Shown here piece after piece: positions 11,544 to 21,960 of a stretch of DNA of 64,000 nucleotides. Made by a program: the position numbers and the translations under genes. Within the stretch, counting starts at the first letter, position 1. Every line of letters begins with the position of its first letter. Origin of the DNA: Macrocystis pyrifera. Lineage: Eukaryota > Sar > Phaeophyceae > Laminariales > Laminariaceae. The notes beneath the pieces were generated by a model. That model had not been told where the DNA came from and did not search any database. It was given only the letters and a program-made list of their open reading frames with translations. Location: positions 5,724,336 to 5,788,335 of the forward strand of contig JASSKH010000019.1 of assembly GCA_031763025.1 (NCBI GenBank), given 5' to 3'.

Positions 11544-12149
11544 GTGTCGTTGAGACGAGCGCTCGTACAGCGGGTGAACGGAATGGCGCTGTTCGGCAAC
11601 TGCTTCCCCAGCAGGCATGCCGTCATGGCGGCGTGTTATCGAGACGACTATGCTACCAACTTCAACTTAGCGAGTGGGCGCAAGTGCAAGGTATTCGCCG
11701 CTTCTACGCCGCAGTTGTTGAAAGCCTGCGCAGCATCCGTTTTGATCGCGATGCTAGTCAGCGCAAGGGGTCCATCGAGCAGAAAGGCGGACGCCGTGCA
11801 AGTTGGTGCAAAGACAAAAAAAGAGTACAGGTACTTCTGCCACAAAAAAGGGACACAGGAAAAAACGTACCCAGATATTATTTGTCATGGCAATCGTCAC
11901 CTTAGTCGATCCTCGAGAGCAGTAGGGAACGTCTCCTGTGAGAACCCAGAAGGGACCCTCTGCAAGTGGAAGAGGAAGGGCGTGCCGCGATGGGGGAGTG
12001 CATTGATAGAGACGGACGACGGACGACCGGTCGAGGCGATGTCGAGTCTTGTAGAAAAAACAAACTGCGTCACTCGTTCTGACGAAACAGGCAAGTCTGC
12101 TCTTGACCACCGTGATAACACTGCCAAGTTGGTACCGGTAGTTGTTTAG
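11544..12149 (+). CDS. hypothetical ORF, 201 codons, unrecognised
   Basis: This is the longest clean plus-strand frame in the 8-15 kb stretch. The translation is basic and Cys-containing, with a short hydrophobic segment (ACAASVLIAMLV) near residue 60 and a Lys-rich middle (KTKKEYRYFCHKKGTQEK). No domain is recognised and other frames are also partly open, so it may be chance or a remnant. The 3' end overlaps the minus-strand Q-rich frame. Confidence 0.2.
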   Translation: MSLRRALVQRVNGMALFGNCFPSRHAVMAACYRDDYATNFNLASGRKCKVFAASTPQLLKACAASVLIAMLVSARGPSSRKADAVQVGAKTKKEYRYFCHKKGTQEKTYPDIICHGNRHLSRSSRAVGNVSCENPEGTLCKWKRKGVPRWGSALIETDDGRPVEAMSSLVEKTNCVTRSDETGKSALDHRDNTAKLVPVVV

Positions 12150-12729
12150 CTATGCTCTGGATCAAGCCTGTAACATAAAAACAGAGTAATACAACCCCCA
12201 GTTCACCTGTGAGTACAACAGAATGGGCGGCTTCAAGCCGTTGCCCCCATAAATCCTGAGCCTGGTCTCGTAGGAGAGCTCGAGTTGCCTGGTCGGCTGC
12301 TTCCTGCTGCTGCCTGGTCGGTTGCTGTTGCTGCTGCTGCTTCTGCTGCTGCTTGCTGTCGATAGTGCTGGCACTGGTGCTTCTGGCTACAGCGGCCTTC
12401 CCGTTGAAGTCGGTTGCTTTGCGGGTGCTGCTGCTGGAGGCCGTTGGTACTCTTCCTGGCACTGCTCCTCCTCTTCGGCGTCTGGAGCCTGACACCGAGA
12501 GCTCTGACTGCCTGGTCTGCTGCTGCTGCTGCTGCTGCTGTGCTGCTGCTGCTGCTGCTGCTGCTGTGCCGCTACTGCTCTGCTGCCGATGATGTGTTGG
12601 CGCCGCGAGAAAGGTGCCGCTCGTACACGAAACTTGACAGTCCAGTGAGCGGAATTCGAGCCTCGGGGTGACTTCGGAGTGATTTTGGCCTCTTGGCCAA
12701 TATAAATCGTCGTAATCAAAAGTCGTAAT
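12070..12729 (-). CDS. poly-Ala/poly-Gln open frame, possible exon
   Basis: The minus-strand frame is open from 12729 to 12070 without an early Met, which suggests an internal exon. It reads a Tyr/Asp-rich start (DYDDLYWPRGQ), an A-run and Q-run, a basic segment (SGSRRRRGGAVPGRVP), a Ser/Thr-rich segment, a second Q-run, then a helical segment (ATRALLRDQAQDLWGQRLEA). A possible donor (CACAG/GTGAAC) lies near 12208, after HSVVLT. The homopolymer runs come from CAG repeats, so length is probably polymorphic. No family is recognised. Confidence 0.3.
   Translation of the reverse strand: MTTFDYDDLYWPRGQNHSEVTPRLEFRSLDCQVSCTSGTFLAAPTHHRQQSSSGTAAAAAAAAQQQQQQQQTRQSELSVSGSRRRRGGAVPGRVPTASSSSTRKATDFNGKAAVARSTSASTIDSKQQQKQQQQQQPTRQQQEAADQATRALLRDQAQDLWGQRLEAAHSVVLTGELGVVLLCFYVTGLIQSIAKQLPVPTWQCYHGGQEQTCLFRQNE
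12312..12573. repeat. interrupted CTG/CAG microsatellites
   Basis: Several CTG runs occur, the longest about 12516-12568, broken by single TGC/TGT changes. They encode the Q and A runs of the minus-strand frame. Confidence 0.9.
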
Positions 12730-14215
12730 CTATCTCGCTCGGTAAACCCCTTATATTATCAGGTATTGACCAATAGGAATGCGTCGTAATCAAGAAAAAT
12801 GCCCTACCTTTTGTCGCTGTGCCCACCCGTCGTCAACTTTATGACCCTCTTGTCCACCCCCTCTGTTCAAACATGCCAACGATTAAATACATCTCCATAA
12901 ACCCCCTGCTTTCCTCCGTTCAACCTTCCACCTTTATTAACAAGCAACGTTTTTATGGTAATTGAACCGCATAAAATGAAGTTTTAATAATATATATATA
13001 TATATTATATTTCGTGAACAATATAACTCAACTTTGGGTCATATCGAGGTATATCGAGCGTATTTTGATGAAGAAGTCGAACAACGCACAAGCGTAAACA
13101 GGCATCCAAGGGCGACGATCGAGGCGGGGGATGACCCTCGTCCTCCCGGAGCGTCACGGCCAGCGGCCGATTACTGCTGCCGGCACAACGGGAGAGGCTA
13201 TCGTTCTTGGGATGTCTTGGGTGGCCGGCGCAGCCCCGAAGCCCCACGCAGGCAGCAGCGTCGGGGATACAGCGATCGAACTTCTGAGCGACGTCGTGAC
13301 CTTGTGGGCGTTCCCGTGGCTTAGGAGGCAAACAAAGATGAAAAACTAGGTTTGCGACGGCCTTGCAACTAATTGAGGCACCGCGGATGGTTTATTCTGT
13401 GCTAGGGGCTGTTGGACCTCGCGCTGCGGCGACTCCGGTGGCCCCGTCTGTCGGGAATGGTGGATACCGCCTCTGAAGCAGTCGACGACACGGCTCACAA
13501 AACAAGAAACAAAAAATACGCTTGAAACGTACCAGGTACAACACGAAGCTTGTCCACTTTGTTTGAAGCACCATCGAGAGGACCACACCGGTGAAGTTGA
13601 TTTTGGTGTGGGAGCTGAAGTTCGTGATAGTATGGAAATTGTTCGTGTTACTTGCGGAGGCATTGCTGCACATCTGGTTCGGATTTAGGTGTTCAGCAGC
13701 CGGATCCACATACATGCTCCTTCTTTAGGCCATACATGCATCAATACGTCGAACGTTCGACACTAGACGTGTTGACATGATCGTATCAAGAAGAGGAAGA
13801 TGTCCGTGGCACTTTTGTTTTATCTTGCGATCTGTACAAGTAAGAAACGCCCGTCAAAGAACTAAAACGAGTTATTGAGCCCTTTGGAAGCCCTACTACA
13901 GGGGGGAGGAACGATTTACTCCCACGGGAATCAGTTTTGCGTCCTAGTTGAAGATTGGTAGCCGAGCTTTGGCAGGTGCGCTGGTCATGACCACACGAAA
14001 AACGCCATCCTAGCGTTTTGTTGTCGTTCGTTTCGCGTCGGTAAGTTTGAGCCAATGTTGCCCAACAGTAATGAAAACATGATAAAAACGGTCGAGCAAA
14101 ATAGGTGTTCGTATGTATAATACGTATGGTCATGACGAACAACCCTGCCAAAATTCGTTTTCCAACTCTTTTTCAACTACGACGCAACATCTTTTGAGGG
14201 CGAAAACTTCCGGCC
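12730..14215. other. non-coding stretch with a TA microsatellite
   Basis: An (AT)n tract lies at about 12988-13008. The short frames on both strands (for example minus 13005-13331) show no domain or splice support. Nothing else is recognised. Confidence 0.35.
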
Positions 14216-14352
14216 TGATCGTAGTTGTCACTTAGATCCGGGGTCACATAACGGCCTCTCCCCCCCCTCCTCACTAAAGCCTCCTGCCTTGCCTTTTTTT
14301 CCGAGAAGACTTCAGCCTTTACCTCGCTAGTCGACCCGCGTCGAATTGCGCC
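14216..14352 (-). mobile_element. SINE 3' part, copy 3
   Basis: Read on the minus strand, this matches the central and 3' part of the SINE at 60703. Shared parts are GGCGCAATTCGA, then an A-rich block, then GTGACCCCGGATCT. The tRNA-like head is missing, as expected for a 5'-truncated copy. Confidence 0.65.
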
Positions 14353-14504
14353 AATATCCGCTATACATGCGTTTTACTCAGTAGTTGATTCCTTTGTGTG
14401 TGTTTGCGAATTTCTTCACGATATCTCCTTGGTGGGAGTCGAATGCTCCACATTAATCCTATTAATAGAGCATCGTTCGAGAGTAATAACCTCTAGACCA
14501 TGGA

Positions 14505-14640
14505 GACGACCGGCGGGATAAGTTTGGGCTTTCTCCAGCCGCCAGAACGACCGGCGCGATCGGTTTAGGCTCTCTACAGCCGCTAGGACGAACGGCACCG
14601 TCGGCCTGGGTTCTCTCCAACCATAATAACTCAGGGCATT
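14505..14640. repeat. minisatellite, about three 45-bp units
   Basis: Units share CGGCG, GGGCTTTCTCCAGCC-like and GGTTTAGGCTCTCTACAG-like blocks at about 45-bp spacing and have diverged by roughly a quarter. They give a 14-15 residue repeat on the minus strand; no gene is called. Confidence 0.5.
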
Positions 14641-15281
14641 TCGGAGAAGTCGGCGTTTTCGACGGGCTACGCCAGACCAAATAGACTCATCGCCTTAGGC
14701 TCGTAGGTATCATAGACACCGCGCGACCCTCATACTTGTATGTGCTCTCGAACGGGCGTGTGTGACAGGAGTCATGACCAGTTGAGTGGTGTTTCGTAGA
14801 AAGGCCAAAAGTGGACGTAGCTTTGGCGAATGCCACAGTGACTCATCGATTCCACGGTAGCCGCCATACGATGAAATTGAGCCTGCAGATCTCAGGACAC
14901 CGCCCGCGCTGAGATGTGTGGTGTGTGGGAGGGGCGTGTTGCCGAAATCGCCGTCATGTATGTGGTGGTTCCAGGAGTCCATGTCGGAGGTGAAAGTATG
15001 GTGAGACGTATGACGAGACAGTCATTTCTTTCCCTTGTTCACTCTCACACTGCATGAGGCTCCTTCTTCGGGCCGACATCATCATCCCGAGTGTACAACT
15101 ATAGCACCAGTAAAAGGTGACCTTCGCGAACAGGCTGGCTGGTGTCCTTATTCTGCACATTGGGTGGTTTGGTCTGGTCTAGCGGCACTTGACGAACGCA
15201 CCGACGTTTCCAGCCCACTGTGCGCCCGATTGCGTCTGAGAAAATTACCCAAAACGATCGAATCAGCACGTTTGGCACGAA

Positions 15282-15383
15282 TTACGGGGGGGCAGTGAAT
15301 AGGACCAAATATTGTTGGTAAAAACCGGGAAATATGTAGGTTTTTGTATGTACCGTAGGTCCTATTTACTATGGTACCCCGTG
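15282..15383. mobile_element. 105-bp foldback MITE, copy 2
   Basis: This shares TTACGGGGG, AGGACCAAATATTGTTGG and GTAGGTCCTATTTACTATGG with copies 1 and 3. The arms are more diverged (GCAGTGAATAGGACC in place of CCATAGTTAACAGGACC), so it is probably older. Confidence 0.75.
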
Positions 15384-15593
15384 AAAGAAATTGTACTCGT
15401 ACGTAAAGCATTTCCTTAAATCGGATTTTTTTATGGTCAACTCCACGCAGCACACCCTGGGTTGTGCACGTACGTATATATCCCCCACATTTTTACACGG
15501 TACTACGTTTTATGCGAAGATGATGCTTCAGATCCATTTTATTGAGAATTCTAGAAATATTTATATATCAGTATACTTTTTAAAATTGATAAG

Positions 15594-16817
15594 ATGTCGA
15601 TCAGGATTTCGACCCACACCTCATCACAATTCATCTTCCCCCCTCACCACACCTCATCACAAACTATGGCTATGGTTACATCAAACAAGAGTGAAGAACT
15701 TTCACTTCGTGTTCAAGAGCAAATGGTTCAGATGTCAACAATGGTAAACACCAGGATGTCTGGATTCAACGGCCAAGTCGAGCGTATGGGGAATGCTCTT
15801 ATCAAACAATGAAAATACTGAGCAAATGAACAGGATTGGAGAAGGGCTTGTTGATAAATTAAACACACAGCACCGGGAGCACAAGGAAGAGATGGAGAAT
15901 ATGAAGAAGGAGATGATGGACCTCAAGAATAGACAAGAGAGTGTTCAAACAAGTCTTACTTTTATAGTGAGAAGTACCGGAAGCTGTGGTCTATCCTTCC
16001 TATGTTATTCGATGGCTTTTCAGGCCAGGCTAGTTGGGTACCAGTCACCTACAATGGTCGTGACTTGGTTGCAATTTCTATTGCGGCACTTGAATTTATG
16101 GCTACCAACCATTTCAAGGGGGTAGTTCGTTCCAAGTCTGAGATTACTTCAGCACTTGATAGTGTTGTAGAATCTGCATCGGTTACCGAGGGTAGCATGA
16201 CTCGTGATGAATTTGTACATATTATTCTGAGGACTCCGTTTCGTCCTTATGCGTCGGGGCTTAGCAGGGCTTACGTTAGTGGGATGAACATGAACAAGTT
16301 TCTGATTGTTCAGGCCGATTCCTGGAAGAAGGCCATTACCGAAATGCGCGAGAAATACCCTCACGCAACCGGTAAATTGCCCATGAGTTCAGAGATGATT
16401 GCTTGGAATGCTACTACTCAGACTACCATGACTCAGAATTACGCAATGTGTGATTACGTAGTTAACTTTCTTAAGCCGCGAAAGCTTTCTTACGATGGAA
16501 AGATGATCTGCCCATCTAACTCGGTTTCTTGGTGGAAGGAGATCTACGAGAATGGCGCCAAAACGTTCTTTGACATGCCCGATGGAGATGTTTACCACCA
16601 TGTCCGTCACGGGGTCTATGATGAGACTTCTACTGTACTTAGCTATGAAGCTCTGAGTAAAATTTATGCGACAAGGTTTGGGGAGGTGGAAGAGGATGAT
16701 GAAGACGAAGAAATAACCTTGGAACCGGAAGTTCCTGTTGAAACTCATGCTGAGGAATCAGAGGAACCTCCCAGGTAGCGCAAGAGGCGCGTTGTAGATG
16801 AAAATGACAGCAAATAA
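15594..16817 (+). pseudogene. coiled-coil protein with acidic and basic C-terminus, broken
   Basis: One protein of about 380 residues can be read from 15666 (or 15594) through three lesions. A one-base shift near 15805-15815 moves the frame. A second, compensating shift near 15955-15968 restores it. TAG at 16776-16778 stops it 12 codons before TAA at 16815-16817. The N-terminal 100 residues form a Met/Glu/Lys/Gln-rich coiled coil (EEMENMKKEMMDLKNRQ). A globular middle follows (YSEKYRKLWSILPMLFDGF; WWKEIYENGAKTFFDMPDG), then an acidic stretch (EVEEDDEDEE) and, beyond the TAG, RKRRVVDEN, a possible nuclear-localisation signal. The locus is AT-richer than its surroundings. I do not recognise the family. 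Confidence 0.6.
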
Positions 16818-16847
16818 TACATTTTTAAAACATAACATTTAAAAAAA

Positions 16848-16902
16848 AACCAGGGATCTTTTGATCATTGTCCTGGCAGCATGGGTTCGAGATTTTGTCC
16901 AC
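16848..16902 (+). repeat. 55-bp motif shared with 21776-21835 in inverse orientation
   Basis: The sequence CCAGGGATCTTTTGATCATT, then GTCCTGGCA and GGTTCGAGATTTTGTCCACC, matches the complement of 21776-21835. Both lie just downstream of a low-GC gene on the same strand as that gene. Confidence 0.6.
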
Positions 16903-17303
16903 CCTCAACTTTCCAAATTTTCGCCTTATGACACAAATGTCGTCCAAAATCGGGCTTAATGGGGGTAAAAACAAGTACACACAATGTACACTTAATTCCT
17001 TATATATTTGTGCAAATAGTGTGTACTTTTTTTATAACCAAAAATATTATTAAATTATTTTAATTAGATGGTAAATTTAGACATTTTATATTATATTGTG
17101 ACCTACTACAGTCTAGGTCTTTTTTTGAATTCTGCTGGGTATTCAGTTGTAACGAGGTCCCAAATCATCCTTCTTTTGTGTTTGTTCACCCATGATTCAT
17201 CAAATATCTTGTTATCTAAAAGATCGGGAGAGATTTGATTCTGGAGAGAGTGTATATGGAATACAAGGCTTTCCTTCGGAGTGGGTATTCCGTCGTTGCT
17301 TGT
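16903..17303. other. AT-rich non-coding stretch
   Basis: No gene is visible. A very AT-rich segment (17030-17100) follows the coiled-coil pseudogene. Confidence 0.4.
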
Positions 17304-17502
17304 ACAAATACATTTAGTTTGGTTGGTTTTGGGCTATGACGCCAATTGCAGTTTTGGTTGGCTTTGGGCTTTGACGCCAATTGCAGTTATATTGCAATTG
17401 GGTTAATAGCCCAAAGCCAACCAAACTAAATGTTATGACGCCAATTGCAGTTATATTGCAATTGGGGCAATACCCAAAGCCAACCAAACTAAATGTATTT
17501 GT
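17304..17502. mobile_element. 199-bp foldback element with nested palindromes
   Basis: The outer arms (ACAAATACATTTAGTTTGG at 17304 and its complement ending at 17502) form an inverted repeat of about 33 bp with few mismatches. The inside carries two further copies of TGACGCCAATTGCAGTTATA followed by TTGCAATTGG, each itself palindromic. There is no coding capacity. It behaves like a MITE that duplicated internally; no clear target duplication was found. Confidence 0.7.
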
Positions 17503-17749
17503 GTAAGAAATGGTGAAGGATGTAATAATCGCGTTTATTTGTGAATGTAATGTGAAACGTAAGATCGGGTGACGCAAGAGTAAGAATGACATTCGTCTAA
17601 CAATAAGGATAACATCTTTCATCAGTGCGGGGAGAGAGTGGGAGTAGTGCATGGCATGTGGATGATATACAACATACAGGCTGTTGTTTCAAGGAAGGTT
17701 CGGGACAGAGGGGAAAGCAGCAGTGCCGGCGACGACAACGGTTATGGAA

Positions 17750-18190
17750 ATGTTGTATAGTTGCTGGGCGGCCGCGATTTCGATTTAGCCAGCATAGGAG
17801 TTTGGATGAGACATGATACGTAAATAGTCTTCCAGGCTGCTGTAGTAACGAGGCGGGAGGCCCAGAATGTGGATCTGTCCGCTGTTGAACCCGTTGGGTA
17901 TGTGTAGGGAGAAATAATCGTGATTTTGGGAAATGTGGGAACAATTTGTTGCCTCTCATTCGTCCTGGATGGAGACAATCTGCTTGGCGTACTGCTTCGG
18001 AATTCCGCGAAGCCCTGGAGCAGGCGAAATGGAAGGGAGTCTTTTTGCGCTTGATGATGATGTCTCCGTCTTTGATGGTGGAGTCCGTCAGGCGGCAGTT
18101 GTAGCACTTGCCACCGACCTGATCGAAGTAAACAGGGTGCGCGGGGCGGGAGTGGCGTGCAGGGAATGGCGGGGGAGGGGGAAGGGGGGC
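17750..18190 (-). CDS. possible exon with Cys/His motif, unrecognised protein
   Basis: Within a long minus-strand open frame, the segment near 18110-18020 reads as credible protein: CYNCRLTDSTIKDGD, then FHFACSRASRN. The C-x2-C ... I-x2-GD ... F-H-x2-C arrangement resembles PARP-type or LIM-like zinc-binding folds. An acceptor is possible at GATCAG/GTCGG near 18117. The rest of that open frame is CAG-repeat translation and is not real. Pairing with the Cys-rich segment at 20793-20960 on the same strand is possible but unproven. Confidence 0.3.
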
Positions 18191-18239
18191 AGAGTTCATT
18201 ATTTGTACTGCTCTACAGCGGCACAACAGCAGTACGTAA

Positions 18240-19329
18240 TCGCTTGCTATACGACGGCAGCAGCAGCAGCAGCAGAAGCAGCAAGTACATGCGTAGAACG
18301 CAGCAGGAAAACGGCCAAAATATTTTTTTAACGTACCAAAACGACCATTTGGGTGCAAAAAAACGACCAAGAAAAACAGTAATCCGAATACATAAGAACA
18401 ATCAGTGGATATTGAGCCAGCATTAGCAGTATCAGCCGCAGCAGCCGCAGCAGCAGCAGTAGCAACGGCTTCGAGCAGTGGTTGCGGCAGCATTAGCAAC
18501 ATTAGCAGCAGCAGAAGCAGCAGAAGCAGCAATGGATCGCCGCAGCGTTGGCAGCAGTAGCGGCATAGCAAATATATGATAAAAAAGAGGAAACAAAGTA
18601 TGTACCCTGGTATGCCGCGACCGCAAAAACTACGGAATTTCATTGGCGAAACAAAAATATGTACACACAAATGACCAACATGATGTACAACGCAGCAGTA
18701 GCACCACAGCAGCGTAGCAGCGATATGGAAAGAACGAAGCCCAAAACGAGAAAAAGCAGTACGTACGCAAAATGCAGCTGCAAAATGACCAAAATATTTT
18801 TTCCAGGTACTCAAACGACCATTTAGGTAAAAAAACGATCAAGAAAAACAATAATCCGAGTACATGCGAACATCCAGTGAATATTGCGGCAGCATTATTA
18901 TTAGCATTAGCAGCAGCAGCAGCAGCAGCAACAGCAACGGATCGCCGCAACGTTGGCTGCAGCAGCAGCATAGCAACGATGTGAAAAGAAGGAAGAAAAA
19001 AACTATGTACCCTGGTCTGCCGCAATCGCAAAACGTACGGTAATTATTGACGATACAGAAATATGTGCACACACACGAGTGTAATACACACACAAATCAC
19101 GTCCAGCATGATGTACGGCAACAACGCAGCAACACCACAAAAAAAATCGTTGACGATAGAGAAATATGTACACACGCACAAGTGTAATAGGCACACAAAT
19201 CATGTCCAGCATGATGTGTACGGGAACAACGCAGCAGCGCCACAAAACGACAAAACGACCAAGAAACACAATTATCCGAGTACATGCGAACATTCAATTC
19301 AGTGAATATTGCGGCACCACTATTAATAC

Positions 19330-19395
<66 letters not shown>

Positions 19396-20420
19396 GCAAC
19401 GGATCGCCACAGCGTTGGCAGCAGCAGCAGCATAGCAACGATATGAATAGAAGGAAGAAAAAAAGTATGTACCCCGAGTCCGTCCGAAAAGTATTTTTGG
19501 TACCTCACTAAAGATAGACCCAACCCCGCATGCTGTACGGCAACAACGCAGCAGCAGCATACGAAGTAACAATACGAAAAGAACCAAGCTAAAATACGAG
19601 AAAAAGTAGTTCGTACGCAAAATGCAGGAGCAAAACGACCAAATTTTTTTTTTTACGTATAAAAAAAAACATTTGCGTATAAAAACGGCCAACAAAAACA
19701 ATAATCCGCGTTGGCAGCAGCAACATAGCAACGACATGAAAATAAGGAAGAAGAAAACTATGTACCCTGGTATGCCGCGATCGCAAAACCTACGGAAATT
19801 CAGTGACGATACAGAAATATGTACACACACAAGTGCAGCATGATGTACGGCAACCACGCAGCAGCACCACAGCAGCAGCAAGCAGCAGCATAGCAACGTA
19901 GCAACGATAGGAAAAAAAATCAAGCCAAAAACGAGAAAAAGCAGTACGTACGCAAAATGCAGGAGCAAAACGACAAAAATATTTTTCACGTATCAAAAGA
20001 ACAATTTGGGTACAAAAACGACCAATAAAAACAATAATCCGAGTACATACGAACATTCAGCAGTCAGTGGATATTGCGGCAGCAATACTAGCAGCAGAAG
20101 CAGCTACCTGGTACAGCATTAGCAGCAGCAGAAGCTGCAATGAATCGCCGCAGCGTTGGCAGCAGCAGCGTTGGCAGCAGCAGCAGCAGCAGCATAGCAA
20201 CGATACGAAAATATGGAAGAAAAAAAGCATGATGTACCCTAGTATGCCGCCATCGCGAAAGCTACGGAATTTTATTGACGATCCGAAAATATGTACACTT
20301 CCAGCATGATGCACGGCAACAACGCAGCAGCACTACAGCAGCAGCTAGTGCACAGCAGCAGCAAGTGCACAGGAGCAGCAGGTGCACAGCAGCAGCACTC
20401 ATGGCGTGGCGCTGACAGCA
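18240..20420. repeat. irregular satellite of about 400-bp units with embedded CAG runs
   Basis: Five imperfect units share an ordered set of blocks: ACGTACCAAAACGACCATTT-like, CAATAATCCGAGTACATGCG-like, a CAG run, GGATCGCCGCAGCGTTGG, GCAACGATATGAAAA, TATGTACCCTGGTATGCCGC and ATATGTACACACAC. The block with CCGAGTACAT lies near 18380, 18855, 19277 and 20038, and a truncated unit lies near 19705. All long open frames through here are poly-Leu, poly-Cys, poly-Ser or poly-Gln artefacts. Confidence 0.85.
19331..19390. repeat. perfect (CAG)20 run
   Basis: Twenty uninterrupted CAG units, the longest pure trinucleotide tract in the window, lie inside the satellite. Confidence 0.97.
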
Positions 20421-20792
20421 GCAGCAGCAGCAGCAGCAGCCGAAAACGAGCAAAGGGGGTACGTAGGGTCACCAAAACATGTACACACAGAAATCGTGTG
20501 CACCGAAAATGCACCACAGTAGCAGCAGCACTCACATCGTTCGGTGCGGTGACGGCGACAGCTGAATCCTCCGTCCCTTCGTTCACGTCCCGCAAACAGT
20601 TGTGCATGTGCGCGTTCGCGTGCACTGTGTAAGAGGAGCCGACGCAACGCACGAAGGGGAAAGAACGAGCATGGATGAGTCCAAAAAATAATAAACGCTT
20701 TGAGGTAGGTTTGTATGCAAAAAGGCAATTGAAAACCCCAAAAAAACGTACTGGCAACATACAGCATTCAACAATAGACCCAAGACACTCAC

Positions 20793-20965
20793 CACTGTCA
20801 GCAGTCTCGAGGGGGTACGAGACAGTCCCTTCCTTGATCGGGCGAGCACATAACTCGCAGTTGGTTGCCCAATACAGGATGATCCCGCCACCATCGCACA
20901 TTAGATCCTCGCAGGTGGCGAAGGCCACGTTTTTGCCACCAGGCGCGGAGTTCTTCGGCAAGTAA
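20793..20965 (-). CDS. possible exon with two Cys pairs
   Basis: On the minus strand the frame reads ...VAFATCEDLMCDGGGI, ILYWATNCELCARPIKEG, YPLETADSG and ends at a strong donor (ACAGTG/GTGAGTGTC at 20793/20792). The C-x4-C and C-x2-C pairs with IKEG recall a small zinc-binding fold. The upstream boundary is unclear: a CTTACTTACTTG repeat near 20960 makes more than one frame possible. No partner exon is certain. Confidence 0.35.
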
Positions 20966-21059
20966 GTAAGTGCTGGTCCGTGCACCGGTCGCAAACAACA
21001 GTCGGCACCAGGTCGGTCTTTGTCGTTGCCGCTCTCTTGCCAGAGGGCGAGGACCACGC

Positions 21060-21775
21060 GCCTCTCGACGAGGGGGAGGTGAGCTTACGGGGCGTGGAGA
21101 AGAGAGAGGCGGGGGTTGCAGCACCAGCAGACAGCAGCAAGCAGTTTGGCCGCCTACAGCTGCATCTAGATGCCGTTCGTCGAAGGCGAGACGCCTCTTC
21201 TAGGCGTTGTGCGAAGAGCTGGCTATTGGTTGCAGTTTGCGAAGAAGAAAGAAGAAAGGTTGTTTGGCTGTTTGGCTGTTCGGCTGTTTCAAAGAAGAAG
21301 GGCTGTTCGCGAAGAGCTGTCTATCAGTCGGTCTGTCTGCCAAGAGCTAGCAAGTGACAACGATTTCAAAAATCGTAATTATAGTTGTATCTATATCTAT
21401 ATTCTTGTCTACTTTCTTTTTGTGTCTCTTAAACGAGAAGCCTAGGTACGTATTTAAGAAATGTGAGAACCTACGTATAGGATCCTCGCTTAATTTACCA
21501 TTTCTTGTCATGTGAACTTTTCCTATAAAGGCAAGGCATTTTTTGACATGTTTCATCACTACTGCAGTTGTGTCATCTAGATCCTTCAAGTTAACTCTTT
21601 TATATTAATGGTACTTTTCAATCCATCTATGATAATAAGTAAATGGAATTATTAAAGGAGAATAGATGATTATGAATTTGGAATTATACTACTGCTGTAT
21701 ATCACCAAGAGATCCATGATGGAGTCAGCAAGAAATTGAGTAAAAACAAACAGTTAGGATGGTGATGAGACGAAT
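21060..21775. other. non-coding stretch
   Basis: There are GC-rich frames to about 21350, then AT-rich DNA. Short direct repeats (TGTTTGGCTGTTTGGCTG) occur near 21260. No gene is supported. Confidence 0.3.
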
Positions 21776-21835
21776 CTCGAACCATTTTTGCCAGGACAAT
21801 GAATCTTAAAAAGACCCCTGGATTTTGAATGGGTG
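21776..21835 (-). repeat. 60-bp motif shared with 16848-16902
   Basis: The complement reads CCAGGGGTCTTTTTAAGATT, then CATTGTCCTGGCA and GGTTCGAGATTCGTC. It lies about 125 bp past the stop of the beta-helix gene. A second, weaker GGTTTGAGATTTTTCTCACC lies next to it (21835-21857). Confidence 0.6.
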
Positions 21836-21960
21836 AGAAAAATCTCAAACCCTAAGACATTTTTATTAAAAAACTCGAAAAATGGTTTTAATTTTGAATG
21901 AATTCATTCATTTTATATTAATTCTAATCATACAAATCTCGACGTTATTCCGTGCAACGA

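Noticed and set aside
17597-18814. 405-codon minus-strand frame as a gene
   Set aside because: Most is CAG-repeat translation (Leu, Ala, Cys runs); only the 17750-18190 part has protein-like sequence.
19294-19989. 231-codon Cys/Phe/Leu-rich minus-strand frame
   Set aside because: It is a translation of satellite and CAG/T-rich DNA, with the same pattern in each unit and no start or splice support.
20272-20792. Continuation of the Cys-rich frame past its donor
   Set aside because: A strong GTGAGT donor ends the sensible part; beyond it the frame runs through CAG repeats.
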